Assembly: GCA_015680905.1 (NCBI GenBank)
Contig: CM027384.1
Location: 70,837,501-70,901,500, forward strand
Direction of reading: 5' to 3'
From: Coptis chinensis
Taxonomy: Eukaryota > Streptophyta > Magnoliopsida > Ranunculales > Ranunculaceae
Length of the DNA stretch: 64,000 nucleotides
Shown piece after piece: positions 33,978 through 45,341 of this stretch (position 1 is its first letter; the number at the start of each line of letters is the position of its first letter). The notes beneath the pieces were generated by a model. That model made no database searches and had not been told where the DNA came from. It saw only the letters and a list, made by a program, of their open reading frames with translations. The position numbers and the translations under genes were made by a program.

Positions 33978-35052
33978 CTATGAGTTACCTGTGGTAAAGT
34001 TATTTCCAAGTGGAGTTCCTGCATTATTTTCAGAATTCAAATGGTTACTGGATGCAACCCTGGAACTCACACTTTCGGTGTGCTCCCACGAGTAAACTGG
34101 TGGCACATACGATACGTGGCGGGTAGCCAGTCTCCGGCGAAGCCTTCCATGCATCTCTAGCGTGGCCTCCCTTTCCACGTTTGGTGCTCGTGCGCCACGG
34201 GGAGGGTTACTACTAAAGGTTGCGCTTCCTGGCGCTCTTGGCACCCCACCAACAACATGACCGATACCTACCGGCGTTGGCATTATATCATGTATCCACC
34301 ACACCACCTCATCTAGGTATGACAAATCATATGCTATTGGCGGTAGGCTACACAGTACATTTAGATTACTCCACATCTCGTCAGTCAATTCCCCTTCATG
34401 AGCATGAATCTCATCTACACCTGATCAGGAAGGGTAAATTCGGTTAGTTGTTAAACATATATGATTAATTTGAATTCATTTAGAGGATCATTTTACCTTT
34501 AAACAAACACGGGATAAATTCCTCGTAGTCGAGTTGCCTCCAGTTGCTGATTATGTAACACGGTGTGTCCCACCCTTTATGGCTACAGAGAAATTCAGTA
34601 AATTCCAACCCCCACTTGCGATGTCACCCACAGGCAAATACGACCTCTGGAAGGAACATGTTCCGGAACTAAGAGGTAGTAGATGGACTCCCAGTTCAGA
34701 TGCAAATTGTACGCTTGGCGAATCGCTTCCAGATGGGATATGATCATGTAAAACATTACGTACATTTAACCTGGCGAAGCCTCCCATATGGATAGTAAAT
34801 AGACCAATAGCTCGTTTAATGGCAAACGCAGATCGAAGAAAAGTTGATAGTAGCTAACAATAACTTCGCCTGGTCTCACTGCATCCGTTAACATTTTTCC
34901 CCTCTTATGTGGTTTTCAAATCCCAATGTAGTCCGGTATGTTGAATCTATTTCGGATGTCTTCAGCTGTTAATTTCGTCACTGTACGATCCATTATCAAA
35001 TTATCTCCTGGCACCCATCGTTGAATTGGTGGCGCATGCATCATCCTGCATT
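33978..35052 (-). pseudogene. Unrecognised protein-coding remnant, minus strand
   Basis: From about 35050 the minus strand reads APPIQRWVPGDNLIMDRTV, LTAEDIRNRFNIPDYIGI, a TGA, then in one frame EVIVSYYQLFFDLRLPLNEL, LVYLLSIWEASPGRMYVMFY and LLVPEHVPSRGRICLWV down to about 34490. After a likely intron, 34430-33978 reads MWSNLNVLCSLPPIAYDLSY, DEVVWWIHDIMPTPVGIGHV and a Pro/Arg-rich tail. The composition and internal stop suggest a decayed transposon-associated or lineage-specific gene. I cannot name the family. Confidence 0.4.
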
Positions 35053-35460
35053 CACACAACCAGTTAATACATTTCATATGGTTCTAAGAAATGGTGGATC
35101 ACGATCGTTTAAGTACACAAGCTGTTTCGATTCCAGTAATTGGGGATGGAGATAATAGATATGGAAATGCAATGAATGTTAAGAGAACTGTCAAAGGGTA
35201 TATTCATGCGGGGTTCGCAGGCATTATACTCAAAGAAAGACCAAGTACATATTTTGATTGATTATTTTTAGCATTATTCGAGCTTTATAATAATGTATAC
35301 ACGCTTAGTCACGAACTGTTAGATTGTTCCAATATTGATTAGCCCCTTCCAAAGCTCAGTATATTATTTTCGCAAGCCCAATTACAAAAAGCCCAATATG
35401 TCAATAACCTAATTGCAAAAGCCCAATATTATTTTCCGCAAGCCCATTATGCTGACCGGC

Positions 35461-35870
35461 ACTAGCACTGGCGACCGGCGGTTCACACATTTTCCTACCC
35501 GGTTCAGAATGGTTCCAACCGGTTCGTGCATTTCTCTAGCTAGTTCGGGCGTTTTCCATCTTGTCTAGGTGTTTTTCTTGCCGATTATGGCTTTTCCTAG
35601 CTGGTTCAGGTAGTTTCCTACCAGATCCGGTGGTATACAGGCCAGTTCAGGCCTACTTCTATCTGGGTCTGACGATTTCCCTCCATTTTCAGGGCGGGTC
35701 AGCCTATTTTTTTATCGGGTCAGTAGTTTTCAAGCCGGGTCAACATGTTTTCTTACCGGGTCAGGTCTATTTCAACTTATTTTGTTCATTTTTAGGCCTG
35801 GTTAGCCTCTTCCATGGCCATATCACTAACCTGGTCACTCATTTTACCCACTAAAGTACTCAAGCTATGT
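35461..35870 (+). repeat. 21-bp minisatellite, forward array
   Basis: Degenerate tandem units of about 21 bp follow GTTTTCCTAGCTGGTTCAGGT, for example near 35540-35660. The same unit in reverse complement forms the array at 36603-37075. Apparent ORFs through it reflect only the 21-bp (7-codon) period. Confidence 0.8.
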
Positions 35871-36602
35871 GTTTTAAAAGAGATCTTCTAAATGTCGGGG
35901 CAAAAAGTTAACTGACACTCCCGATGTAGTGGTGCTTTCGAAAGCTCGAAAAATATGGGGATTAGGTTTTTTGAAGAAGAGAGACTACACCAACGTTCTG
36001 GTTGCCTACGTACCCAGTGAGAAATCCGGGATCAAGTCTCTTAAAACGTAGTTCTATCTGGAGGCTGCAGGAGCTTCCATATATATAGCAATCTCCTGCC
36101 TTGACGGCTAAGAAAGTGATTCGCGGAGATTGCCTTCTTTTTCGAATCTTAGCATGATTCTATCCAAAATAGGATCATCCTACAAGATTTCATTCTATCT
36201 TTGTGCAAGATCTTATCGGATTACACTAGAGTTTCTCGCCTCCGCGGATCGGGTTACTAGATTAGAATGATCCGAATGGATTGGGTCCATGAACTTGGGC
36301 CACCCGGATGGGCCCTGGACCTGTTGTGAATTTTAACAGATTAGAGGACCGGATAATCCAACGTGTTTTTTGACAGCTACCAGACTGGTCCCACACCCGG
36401 CCCATGGTCCGAGTATACTTTGGACTGAAAATATGATGTAAGGTACACACATTGCCCCCTTTTCAACATATGAGCAAACGAAGATGAAGATGATATGTTG
36501 AAGAATTAAAGTATCGAAAAAATCAAAATAAAATAAGAAGGAATGTGTAATAGAGATGGGCGAAAAAAGTTGAAAAACTTGAGCACTTAGTGATATAGCC
36601 AT
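35871..36602. other. LTR-like spacer between inverted minisatellite arrays
   Basis: There is no ORF. CCAACGTTCTGGTTGCCTAC, GTACCC, GGGATCAAG and CGTAGTTCT near 35985-36050 resemble motifs of Tat/Athila-type LTRs, and a TATA-like CATATATATAG lies at 36077. It may be part of a solo LTR. Confidence 0.4.
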
Positions 36603-37075
36603 GGAAGATGCTAACCCGACCTAAACCTGGCCAAAATATGTTGAAACAGAGTTAACCCGGCTCGCAAACTTCTGACCCGGCAAGAAAAAAAGTTGAACCG
36701 GCCTGTATACTGCCTGACCCGGTAAATGACTGCATGAGCAGGCTGGGTAACGCCTGCCCCGACATGAAAACGCCTGAACCAGCGTGAAAATCGCCTGAAC
36801 CGGATTGTATACCGCCTGAACCTGCTGGAAAACTCCTGAACCGGATTATATACCACCTAAACCGGCTGTAAAACGCTTGAACCAGATTGTATAATGCCTG
36901 AACCGGCTGGAAAACGTTTGAATCGGCATGAAAAACACCTGAACTGGCTGGAAACCACCTGAACCAGCTGGGAAACACCTTAATCGGCACGAAAAACGCC
37001 GGAACCGGATGGAAACAGGCTAAAAAAATGCCCGAACCTGCTGGAAAACGCCTGGACCGGCAACGCCCGATTGTA
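36603..37075 (-). repeat. 21-bp minisatellite, inverted array
   Basis: Units of CGCCTGAACCGGCTGGAAAAC type repeat about every 21 bases, alternating with CGCCTGAACCGGATTGTATAC-like variants. The array is the reverse complement of the one at 35461-35870. Outside both arrays lie inverted words rich in AAGCCCAA/TGGGCTT, so the symmetry extends past the arrays. Confidence 0.8.
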
Positions 37076-37121
37076 AAAATTGGGTCTGGAATGACATGGG
37101 CTTAGATAAATGGGCTTTTGT

Positions 37122-37154
<33 letters not shown>

Positions 37155-38204
37155 AGATGGTTGGATTTGGGCTTGTCTTGAACGGCTGAGCCTGGTAATA
37201 CTAAATAGAATGGTTGTATGTTTGGTGAACTTACAAGACTGCTTGGACAGAAATGATAGATATCTTTGGGCTTGGCTCTGTAATGGATGGTCCGATGGAT
37301 AAATGAAATGCTAGTAAGCAATTGACCACGAAGGGACAAGTCATTAAGCTCTTTGAGCCCGAGCGATCAGGTCCAAGCTTATCGTAATAAGGACCAGCTA
37401 CAGCCATGTAGGTCAAGATGGTCCGCCGTGTGCCTGATCGGAAAACTCGCATAGACCACAAGACTTCTTTCGGTCCACTTCAATCAAACATCCATTTTTT
37501 TTTTATTATTTGGGAAGGCGAAGAGTCGAACCCTCATAACCTCACAGTGGTGCTTAGGACACTGCGATAATCAGCAAAAAACTAAAATATCTTCAAGATT
37601 CTCTTCATAGAGCCTTCGAAAAAGGACGTAACATGGATAGGATATGTGTAATATCTAACCATCCTCATAAAATATTAGACGATGGTCTACCATTACCGCA
37701 ACTAGATCAATGCAACTAAGTCACTTGAAAAACAAGCGTAGTTACATTACAAAGATTCTCCAGTAGATGATCCTTATGGAGACCAACGGATAACCAAGAA
37801 GTGCCTCATTAGTTTAGTTGGGTTTAAATCTGAGTGTAGCTTAGACCTCGCCACCAAGGGTATACGCTTGATGTAATCTAAACGATTGCACCCATACCAA
37901 AAACGATACATTATCGTTCTTGGGTGTTCATTGTCGAACCATGATACCAGACGTAGGCCCACTGCACTACACAAGCCGAAACTGAAGTGCAGGATGGCCT
38001 TCGCCACCCGGGTTTAATAAGTGTAAAACTAAGTGACCAATATAAAATTAAAATGCAATGTAAATGGAAATGAAATTTATTGATGATAAATGGAAGGAAA
38101 ATACAATGTATATGAAATTTATTGGTGGAACTAATAATAAGTAATTTACTTGTGAAATAAACGCAAATGAGACGCATTTCAGGGTTTGGTTAGAACATCG
38201 CCAG
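37076..38204. other. Intergenic: poly(T) tract, possible SINE fragment
   Basis: A run of about 30 Ts lies near 37123-37153. At 37492-37580 the minus strand reads CGCAGTGTCCTAAGCACC, then GAGGGTTCGACTCTTCGCC and a short A-rich tail, which resembles A and B boxes of a tRNA-derived SINE; no target duplication is visible. Otherwise no gene is seen until the integrase remnant. Confidence 0.4.
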
Positions 38205-38896
38205 TCAAGTTCTTGAGAAAATAAGAACCTTTGGATGCAAGCCTTTCAATGATAAAAGGGCCCTCCAATTTTCACCGAGTTTCCCGCTGTTGGGTTCTTC
38301 ATTGCTCGTTTGCCTTGTACGTAAAACCCAATCGCCTGGTTTGAATGCTCGTGCGCTCAACTTCTTGTCGTAACTACGCTTCATAGAGTCCTCGTAAGTC
38401 ATGACATTTTGCAGGGCTTCATCTCTAAGCTCCTCCACCATGGCTTTGTCACGAGCTAAGATGTCAACATTCGTCTCTATGAAGATGTCTTTTGTTCGCG
38501 CTGTTGGAGCGATTATTTCAATTGGGAGTAATGCTTCAATTCCATATGCCAATGAAAAGAGTGACATTCCTGTTGAACGACGGGGGGCTTGTCATGTAAG
38601 CCCAAAGCACCCCTGGTAATTGTTTTGCCCAGTTTCCTTTGGCTGATTCAAGCCTTTTCTTCAACGTGTGAAGAATGACACGGTTCGTTGCTTTCACTGT
38701 CCATTTCCCTGGGGGTAGTAGGGCGCAGAGAAGTTATGCCGTATCTCCAGGGATTTGCAGAAGATGTGGATCTTAGTAAAATCAAATTGTCTTCCGTTGT
38801 CCAAAACCATTTCAGCTGGGACTCCGAATCGGCACACAATATCGCGCCAGATGAACCGTTTGACATCTGAAGACTAAATCTGACTCAAGGACACAG
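38205..38896 (-). pseudogene. Ty3/gypsy (Tat) integrase remnant, downstream half
   Basis: Minus-strand words in order are SSDVKRFIWRDIVCRFGVPA, EMVLDNGRQFDF (second catalytic D), FSAPYYPQGNGQ with the expected E lost to a stop, FSLAYGIEALLPIEI, YDKKLSARAFKPGDWVLR and GPFIIERLASKGSYFLKNL. These are the integrase core and C-terminal part of a Tat element. The matching upstream half (LYPDISRFLLVAIDYFTKWV) lies at 45542-45607, so the gene was split by the copia insertion. Several frameshifts are present. Confidence 0.85.
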
Positions 38897-38901
38897 CTTC
38901 A

Positions 38902-39578
38902 TGCTGAGGTTAATACTAATATCAATCGATCCTCACTACACAGATAACTTGTACTTGAACCAACAACAATCTCCAGACAATTCTAAATATCAACTACAAC
39001 CAACCTAACATGCCTAACTCTCTAAACAACTATTAACAACAAATAATAATGCAAAGAAGAAGAACAAACATACCACAACACAAAGATGTAATGTGGTTCT
39101 GCCAATGATGCCTACTTCCACAAGAGCTAATCCTTTATAAAGTGGGAATGAAGATTACAATCTCTCCTTTCAGTCTCTCACCTTATTAGATCACTCCTCT
39201 CTCTTTACAGGTTTGTCTCTCTGTAAAGGTTATCTCTCAATCTTGATTGCTTTTAAGATTAAGTTTTCTCTCTCTTGTGTTGCCTTAGTTCGTGTTGTAG
39301 TTTTCCAAAACCTTGTTTCTGTTTATATAGTAACCCGCAATCTCACGGTTACTATAACAACCAAAAACTACGAAAATAGACATGGGCGTGGGCGCGCCTT
39401 GGGCAAGGCCAATGTTGAGCGCGCGTGCCCTCAATATACTGTAAGTTGTTCACGACATGGACACGGGCGCGCCTTGGGCAAGACCAATTTGAGCGCGCTG
39501 GCGCTCAAACCTCTTCACGCAAACTGAACTTCTTTCTCTCCTCATGTGAGGGATAACTCTAACAATCTCCTTCTCCCG
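38902..39578 (-). repeat. Copia 3' LTR (38902-39564) and polypurine tract (39565-39578)
   Basis: On minus, the LTR runs from TGTTAGAGTTATCCCTCAC to ATTAACCTCAGCA (663 bp). GGGAGAAGGAGAT lies just upstream as a clear polypurine tract. A TATA-like CTGTTTATATAGTAAC near 39320 and a tandem 75-bp GC-rich duplication (GGGCGCGCCTTGGGCAAG twice, 39385-39500) lie in U3. Confidence 0.85.
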
Positions 39579-39764
39579 AACAGTGAGGGGGGCTACCTCC
39601 ATGCAATTTCCAAATCAAAAGGAGGAGTGTGCTACCATTCCGGCGGTAGCACAACAAACATCAAACTTACCTTTCGGTAAGACTTTGGTAATCATATCTG
39701 ACCTGTTCTTGTCGGTATGGATCTTCTCGATACACAAATGCTTGTCTTCGAGTACTTCTCTAAT

Positions 39765-40299
39765 CTAATGATAACGCACATGTATGTGCTTGGATCTAGA
39801 ATGAAAACTCGAATTCTTGCTCAAATGAATGGCGCTCTGAGTGTCACATAGAACTACAAATTGTTTTTGCTTTAGCCCTAGTTCATCGAAGAACCTCTTC
39901 ATCCATAGCATCTCTTTGCAACACTCTGATCGCAATATCAAACCTGTAGTGGAGAGGGCAACACACTTTTGCAACTTAGATTGCCAAGAAACTACTCCCT
40001 CCTGCAAAAGTAACCAGATAACCGGAGGTGGACTTCATCGAGTCAACATCACCTGCCATGTCTGCATCAGTGTAGCCTTCAACTAAGGGCTTATTTCCAC
40101 CAAAACACAAACACGATTTAGAAGTGCCCTTGAGATATCTCAATATCCACTTAACACCTTTCCAATGTTCCTTACCCAGATTTGACAGAAATCGTCTTAC
40201 AACACCAACGACGAAAGCAATATCCGGTCTTGTACACACCATTACATACATCAAGCTGGGCATCGCGGATACATAAGGAATCTTTTCCATTTGACTCTG
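39765..40299 (-). pseudogene. Copia RT end and RNase H
   Basis: From 40290 the minus strand reads KIPYVSAMPSLMYVMVCTRP, DIAFVVGVVRRFLSN, GVKWILRYLKGTSKSCLCFG and YTDADMAGDVDSMKSTSGYL, then WQSKLQKCVALSTTG and LCDTQSAIHLSKNSSFHSR. These are the standard end of copia RT and the RNase H domain. The frame shifts near 39990. Confidence 0.9.
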
Positions 40300-40304
40300 C
40301 TCAT

Positions 40305-43300
40305 TGTAACGCCGTATTTTTAAATAATGTATTTTATTTATTTATTAATTAATTAAATTATTTATTTTCAAAATTCGGCCGGATTTGGACTCGGGATCGT
40401 GGGCTGGTTTTGGGCGAAGTACGTATGTTGGGCTTGGGTTTGGACCCAAGTATATAAACACATTTTTCTAGAAAAAATAGGGTTCCGGAGAATAAAATAT
40501 ATATTAAAAAATGGAGATTTTGGATTTCGGAGGGTGGAGGGAGCGACGGCCCGGACTCGAAGGAATTCGTAGGATTCGTTCATACTGGTGAGTAGCTATC
40601 AGGGCTATTTCACCGAACTTATGGTTTTCATTAAATTTTACTGTTCATTATTCGGCGTTCTGTCGTGTTGTTAAAACTCGGAAATCCGAGATTGAGATTT
40701 AACTGTCCAAGCTTTATTGGCGTTAAGGGCAGTTAAAGCCCCATTAGAGAAACCGTCATTTTTTCCTTGTTTTCTCTGTTTATACTCTTTTTGATTTACT
40801 GTGGGTTGAACTAGGATGTTGTTATTAGTTTGAATTCGTTGGTTGATGCTCTTCATCTCGAAGCTCATCGAACGATCTTCATCGGTGCGAAAAAGCATCG
40901 TTTTTGTTTTGTTGTGTTGTTGCGTTAGTTGGATTTTGATGTTGTTTTGTTGTTGTTTGGGGTTGGAATACGATTGTGGTCGGTATGGATTGGGAGCTTG
41001 GAGAAAGCTTTTGCGTTAATGGCGTTCATCATTTCGCCGCCATGAGATTAAAAGGCGATTTTGTTGGTGTTTGAAGCTGTGTTTGTTTGATTTGATGGGT
41101 GGTCGATGTTTGGTTGATGTTGGAATGTGGATGGGGTATCGAGTGGAGGTGAAAGAAGCCATTAATGGCGGTACAAAAATCTCTGATCTAGTTTGAAGAA
41201 GGGTATGGAATCACCGATATTAGAGTTTTGGTTTTGTTAAAGAGGTAGGGGTTTCGATGAGGATCAAAACCGGTGTGTTTTGAAGTGGGTGGTGGGTGGT
41301 GGGGAACTTGTGGTGGCGGATTTTTGGTGGAGGTGGAGGTTGGAGGAGGGAAGAAGGTGAACTGTTCACCGATTTGGGCTTAGGCTTTGGGATCCGGGTT
41401 TTATGTGGGCGGTTCTATTTAAGTTATTTGGGCAGTTCTATTTTTTGTTGTGGTTGGGCCCGATTTTTAGTTTAAGTGTTATGGGCGGACCACATCGGTT
41501 TTGGTTGGGCCAACTCTTTTTAGTTTTGTGTTGGACCGATTCTTTTTAGCCTTTGTATGTGTGGACGGGTTTATATTAAAGTTTTGATTGGGCCAAATCC
41601 AATTATTTTTGGACCGAACCACTTAACTTTTGGGCGATTCGATTATAAGTTTTGGGCCCGTTTCTAATATTGCATGGACCGATCCATTGGACTTAAAATA
41701 GATCTACATGGGCCTTTCAATTTGTTTAGACTTTCGGGTTTAACGGTTGGTCCAATTATTACCACGGTGTGAACCATGCACCTTTGTCCTTAGCCATGAA
41801 CCATGGCTATGACCCTGACTGTCGAACCATTTGACGGTTTGACTTTGACCGGATAGTTTGACTTTGACTAGGCCAGTTTTGACTTTGACCTTTGACCTTT
41901 GACCATGGGCCGGTTGACTTTCACCTTTGACTTTGACGATGGCGGTTTGACTTTGACCATGACATGTTGAGTTTGACCTTGACCATGAGGTGTTGACCTT
42001 TTGCCAGATTGACTTTGATTGTTTGACCGTTGGACGTGAATGTTGACTTTTCAGGTTTTCATATGTTTGTTTATATGGACAAATATAGTAATAAAATATT
42101 GTCGATATTATATAACTTGGATGGTCATTATCTAACTTAGATTTGACGTGAGTAGTGATAAAAGCATATATATATATTGGGCTTTGATTGTGGATCGCTG
42201 TGACTGAATTTGTTTATTTGTCTTCACGTTTTATGTGTATATTATATGGACACACATATAGTAATAAAATCTTTGTTTTCAGATATTTGGTTGTCATTAT
42301 CTAAGAAAGATTTGACATTGATGTTGTGTATTTTGACCGTTCGATATTGAGATGTTAGGAGACATTATATTCCTAAGGCGTTATAATAAAGATGTATGCG
42401 ATCACGTTGAATCATTGTGACATGATATAATATCTTTGGGATATTTATATTAATGCAATATCTTGGAGAAAGGTATATACACTCCATTATTTTATATGTG
42501 AGATGCTAATATAGTATTGGTGAATATTTGCCCACGGGAGTGTGGTGTAGTGCAATAATATATTGCACGTGAAAGAATGAAAATGGTTATGCGGGTAACA
42601 ATTGTGGCTTAGTGCAATAAGGTAATTGACATCCGTGATATAGTAGAAATGCTTATGAGTCATAAACGTATGACACCTAAATAAATTAAACGAAAATCCT
42701 AGAACGACTACTACCACAACTCGTGAGATTTCTCTTGTGTGGGCTTATGTGATATGATTGACCCATGTGTTGGGTGTATATATAAGATGTGATTGACCCA
42801 TGTGTTGGGCAATCGTAGCAATAGTGGCTTGATATATTCCGTTCAAAATAGAACGATGATGCATAATATTTTATGCCGAATAGTGGCGGAGTCTTACATA
42901 GATTTGCTTTCGGTGTGAGGATTTACGGTGTGTGGCATCCCATTTCGGGGTTGGTTCGACGGAGTGGCTCATTATGTAAGGGAGGCATGTGGATGTACAT
43001 GTCGGCGTTGGGTTTTGCGATTGTGGTAGCCAGGGAAACTAGGTAAAGACATAGATCTGACGTGATTTTAGGGACACAAAAGAAAGCCCTGAAATAATCT
43101 AATTATGGTAATATGTTTGGTTGGTTATTTGTTTAGTTAGAACCTCTCGATGGAAAAACTAACTTTTATTTATGATCGATAGTTGGTTGTGTGGTTAGTG
43201 GGAAGTTTCGATTGGAGGAACTACCGCTTTAATTATTATTCTTTAGGATGTTGTATTTGTCGTTGAAAGTTAAAGTTTCGGTAGAGAACTAAGCGCCTTA

Positions 43301-43727
43301 TGGATAGTGTTTATATTTGTATAAGTATATGTTGTTTTTAGGGCTCCTCACACAGGCATTTTTATAATCTTGACCCGATTTGCATGTTTGTTTATCGGGT
43401 GTGTTCATTCAATGAACATAGTTGATAAGTTTTGACGAGGTTTAGTGTTGAAGAAGAGCTTGTGGTTTTGCGTTAGCATTGTGATCGAGGTTGTGTTTTG
43501 TTTTTCCTTGAGGTGATATAGATTTTCAGTTGAGATAATATTATTTGCATTTTCATTTGTAAATTGTTTTATAATGAAGAGGACTTTGTTTAAGTTAAAA
43601 ATTTTATTGGTTTTAATTATCCGCATATTTTAAACTGTTTATGGGCTTTTGGAAGTGGAAGTCGTCACACCCGGAGATCGAAGAGTCGGGGACAAATAAT
43701 GGAATTTTGAGAAATTTCCAAGTGACA
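40305..43727 (+). mobile_element. Solo LTR, 3.4 kb, chromovirus Tekay/Del-like, in copia RT
   Basis: The insert starts TGTAACGCCGTATTTTTAAA and ends CCAAGTGACA. It is flanked by perfect CTCAT duplications (40300-40304 and 43728-43732). Removing it plus one CTCAT rejoins copia RT (CLKGEHE...SQMEKIPYVS). There is no coding sequence inside and no internal copy of the ends, so it is a single long LTR left by LTR-LTR recombination. The TGTAAC-CC-GTATTTTTA start resembles Tekay/Del-type LTRs; that family call is inferred. Confidence 0.85.
41830..42050 (+). promoter_or_regulatory. Dense W-box cluster (TTGAC repeats) in the solo LTR
   Basis: About 20 TTGAC cores, 18 of them TTGACC or TTGACT, occur within 220 bp, mostly as TTTGACTTTGACC doublets. 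TTGACY is the core bound by WRKY factors. Whether the array is a working enhancer or only a simple-sequence expansion cannot be told from sequence. Confidence 0.6.
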
Positions 43728-43732
43728 CTCAT

Positions 43733-44105
43733 GCTCACCCTTTAGACACATCTCTTTGGCCATGTGGAATTGGCCACCAAGCGGACAATTGACTAGCTTT
43801 GTTTGATCCATGTTGAATCTCTTCAACACTTTCTCAATGTAGCTTTCTTGAGAAAGCCACAACTTCCCACTCTTTTTGTCACGAGTGATCTGCATCCCAA
43901 GTATCTGCTTTGCTTGACCTAAATCCTTCATCTTAAAGGACTTACTCAAGTCTTTCTTCAGCTTGGATATTTTGTTAATGTTTGGGTCAACTATCAACAT
44001 ATCATCCACATACAACAAGAGCACTATAAAATCCCCGTCTGGAAATTTCTGAACAAACACACAATGATTGGAAGTAGACTTCTTGTATCCTTGTTTTGCC
44101 ATAAA
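43733..44105 (-). pseudogene. Copia reverse transcriptase segment (YVDD)
   Basis: The minus strand reads MAKQGYKKSTSNHCVFVQKF, VLLLYVDDMLIVDPN (intact catalytic YVDD), FKMKDLGQAKQILGMQIT and LSQESYIEKVLKRFNMDQTK. The usual preceding WYKKFDSF is represented only by IDSF before the junction with the inverted LTR at 44115. Confidence 0.92.
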
Positions 44106-44114
44106 GGAATCAAT

Positions 44115-44797
44115 TGTTGGAGTTATCCCTCACATAAGGAGAGAAAGAAGTTCAGTTTGCGTGAAGAAGTCTAAAGCGCGCGCGTGCGCTCAGATTGGTC
44201 TTGCCCAAGACACGCCCGCGCCCATGCCGTGAACAACTTACAATACATTGAGGGGCTACAAGGCCGACATTGGCCTTGCCCAAGGCTCCCCATTCCATGT
44301 CTATTTTAAGTAGTTTCGGTTGCTACGGTAATCAGCGAGATTGCGGGTTACTATATAAACAGAAACAAGGTTTTGGAAAACCTAAGCAACACGAACCAAG
44401 ACAACACAAGAGAGAGAAAACCCAATCTTGAAAGCAATCAAAATTGAGAGATAACCTTTACAGAGAGACAAGCCTGTAAAAAGAGAGGAGTGATCTAGTA
44501 AGGTGAGAGACTGAAAAGAGAGATTGTAATCTTCCTTCCCACTTTATAAAGGATTAGCTCTTGTGGAAGTAGGCATCATTGGCCGAACCATGTTACATCT
44601 TCGTGTTGTGGTATGCTTCTTCTTCTTCTTTGCATTATTATTTGTTGTTAATAGTTGTTTAGAGAGTTGGGCATGCTAGGTTGGTTGTAGTTGATATTTA
44701 GAATTGTTTGGAGATTGTTGTTGGTTCAAGTACAAGTTATCTGTGTAGTGGGGATCGATTGATATCGCTATTAACCCCAACAAGTGGTATCAGAGCC
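44115..44797 (+). repeat. Inverted copia LTR plus primer-binding site inside the same element
   Basis: A full-length LTR of the same family (TGTTGGAGTTATCCCTCAC to ATTAACCCCAACA, 44115-44782) lies in plus orientation. TGGTATCAGAGCC (44785-44797), the initiator tRNA-Met site, follows. A TATA-like ACTATATAAACAG is at about 44350. It abuts minus-strand RT on one side and minus-strand gag on the other. Confidence 0.85.
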
Positions 44798-44799
44798 AG

Positions 44800-45248
44800 G
44801 TTAATAGGAACAAAGCCTCAACTTCGTCTCCCATATTAATCTTTATCAAATGCAGCTGATTGATGGTATTATGTACTTCATTAAGATGCTCAGACATTGA
44901 AGAACATTCTTTGTACTTTGTGTTGGCAAACTTCTTAATGAACAACACTTTGTTTCCGGCCGACTTCCTATCATAGAGGACTTCGAGTTTCTTCCACAAG
45001 CCAAAAGCAGTAGTCTCTTGGGATACATGGTGGAATACACTGTCGTAAATCCACTTTCTAATGTACCCTATTGCTTTTCTGTCAAGCTTGCTCCACTCAG
45101 CCAAAGGAATCGCTTCTAGTTTTTCTCCTCCATTTTCAATGGGTTGTGCCAAGTCTTTGCAATAGAGCAAGTCTTCCATCTTGGCTTTCCAAATGGTGTA
45201 GTTAGCTCTATTCAAACTCATCATGCGAGTGTTTACGGAATGGTCCAT
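44800..45248 (-). pseudogene. Copia gag, N-terminal part (UBN2-type)
   Basis: The minus strand reads LNRANYTIWKAKMEDLLYCK, then DLAQPIENG, WSKLDRKAIGYIRKWIYDSV, TTAFGLWKKLEVLYDRKSAG and SSMSEHLNEVHNTINQL, the N-terminal gag of copia elements. It ends abruptly after GDEVEAL, where the inverted LTR/primer-site block begins. Confidence 0.9.
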
Positions 45249-45341
45249 CTCTACAAGCTATTTCAACTCAAACCTTCTCTCAGGAATTTTGTCAAACACC
45301 TTCCGAGCAAAATTTGGATAACAACCTAGATTAATCTAACC

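Noticed and set aside
36652..36990. ORFs with repeated FxxGSG/SRFR patterns
   Set aside because: A 21-bp repeat unit keeps seven-codon periods open in several frames; no protein family is implied.
37492..37580. SINE on minus strand
   Set aside because: A- and B-box-like words and an A-rich end are present, but no target duplication and no full body; kept only as a possibility.
40305..43727. Complete LTR retrotransposon instead of a solo LTR
   Set aside because: No direct repeat of the ends, primer site or coding domain is seen inside; TG...CA ends with CTCAT duplications fit one LTR.
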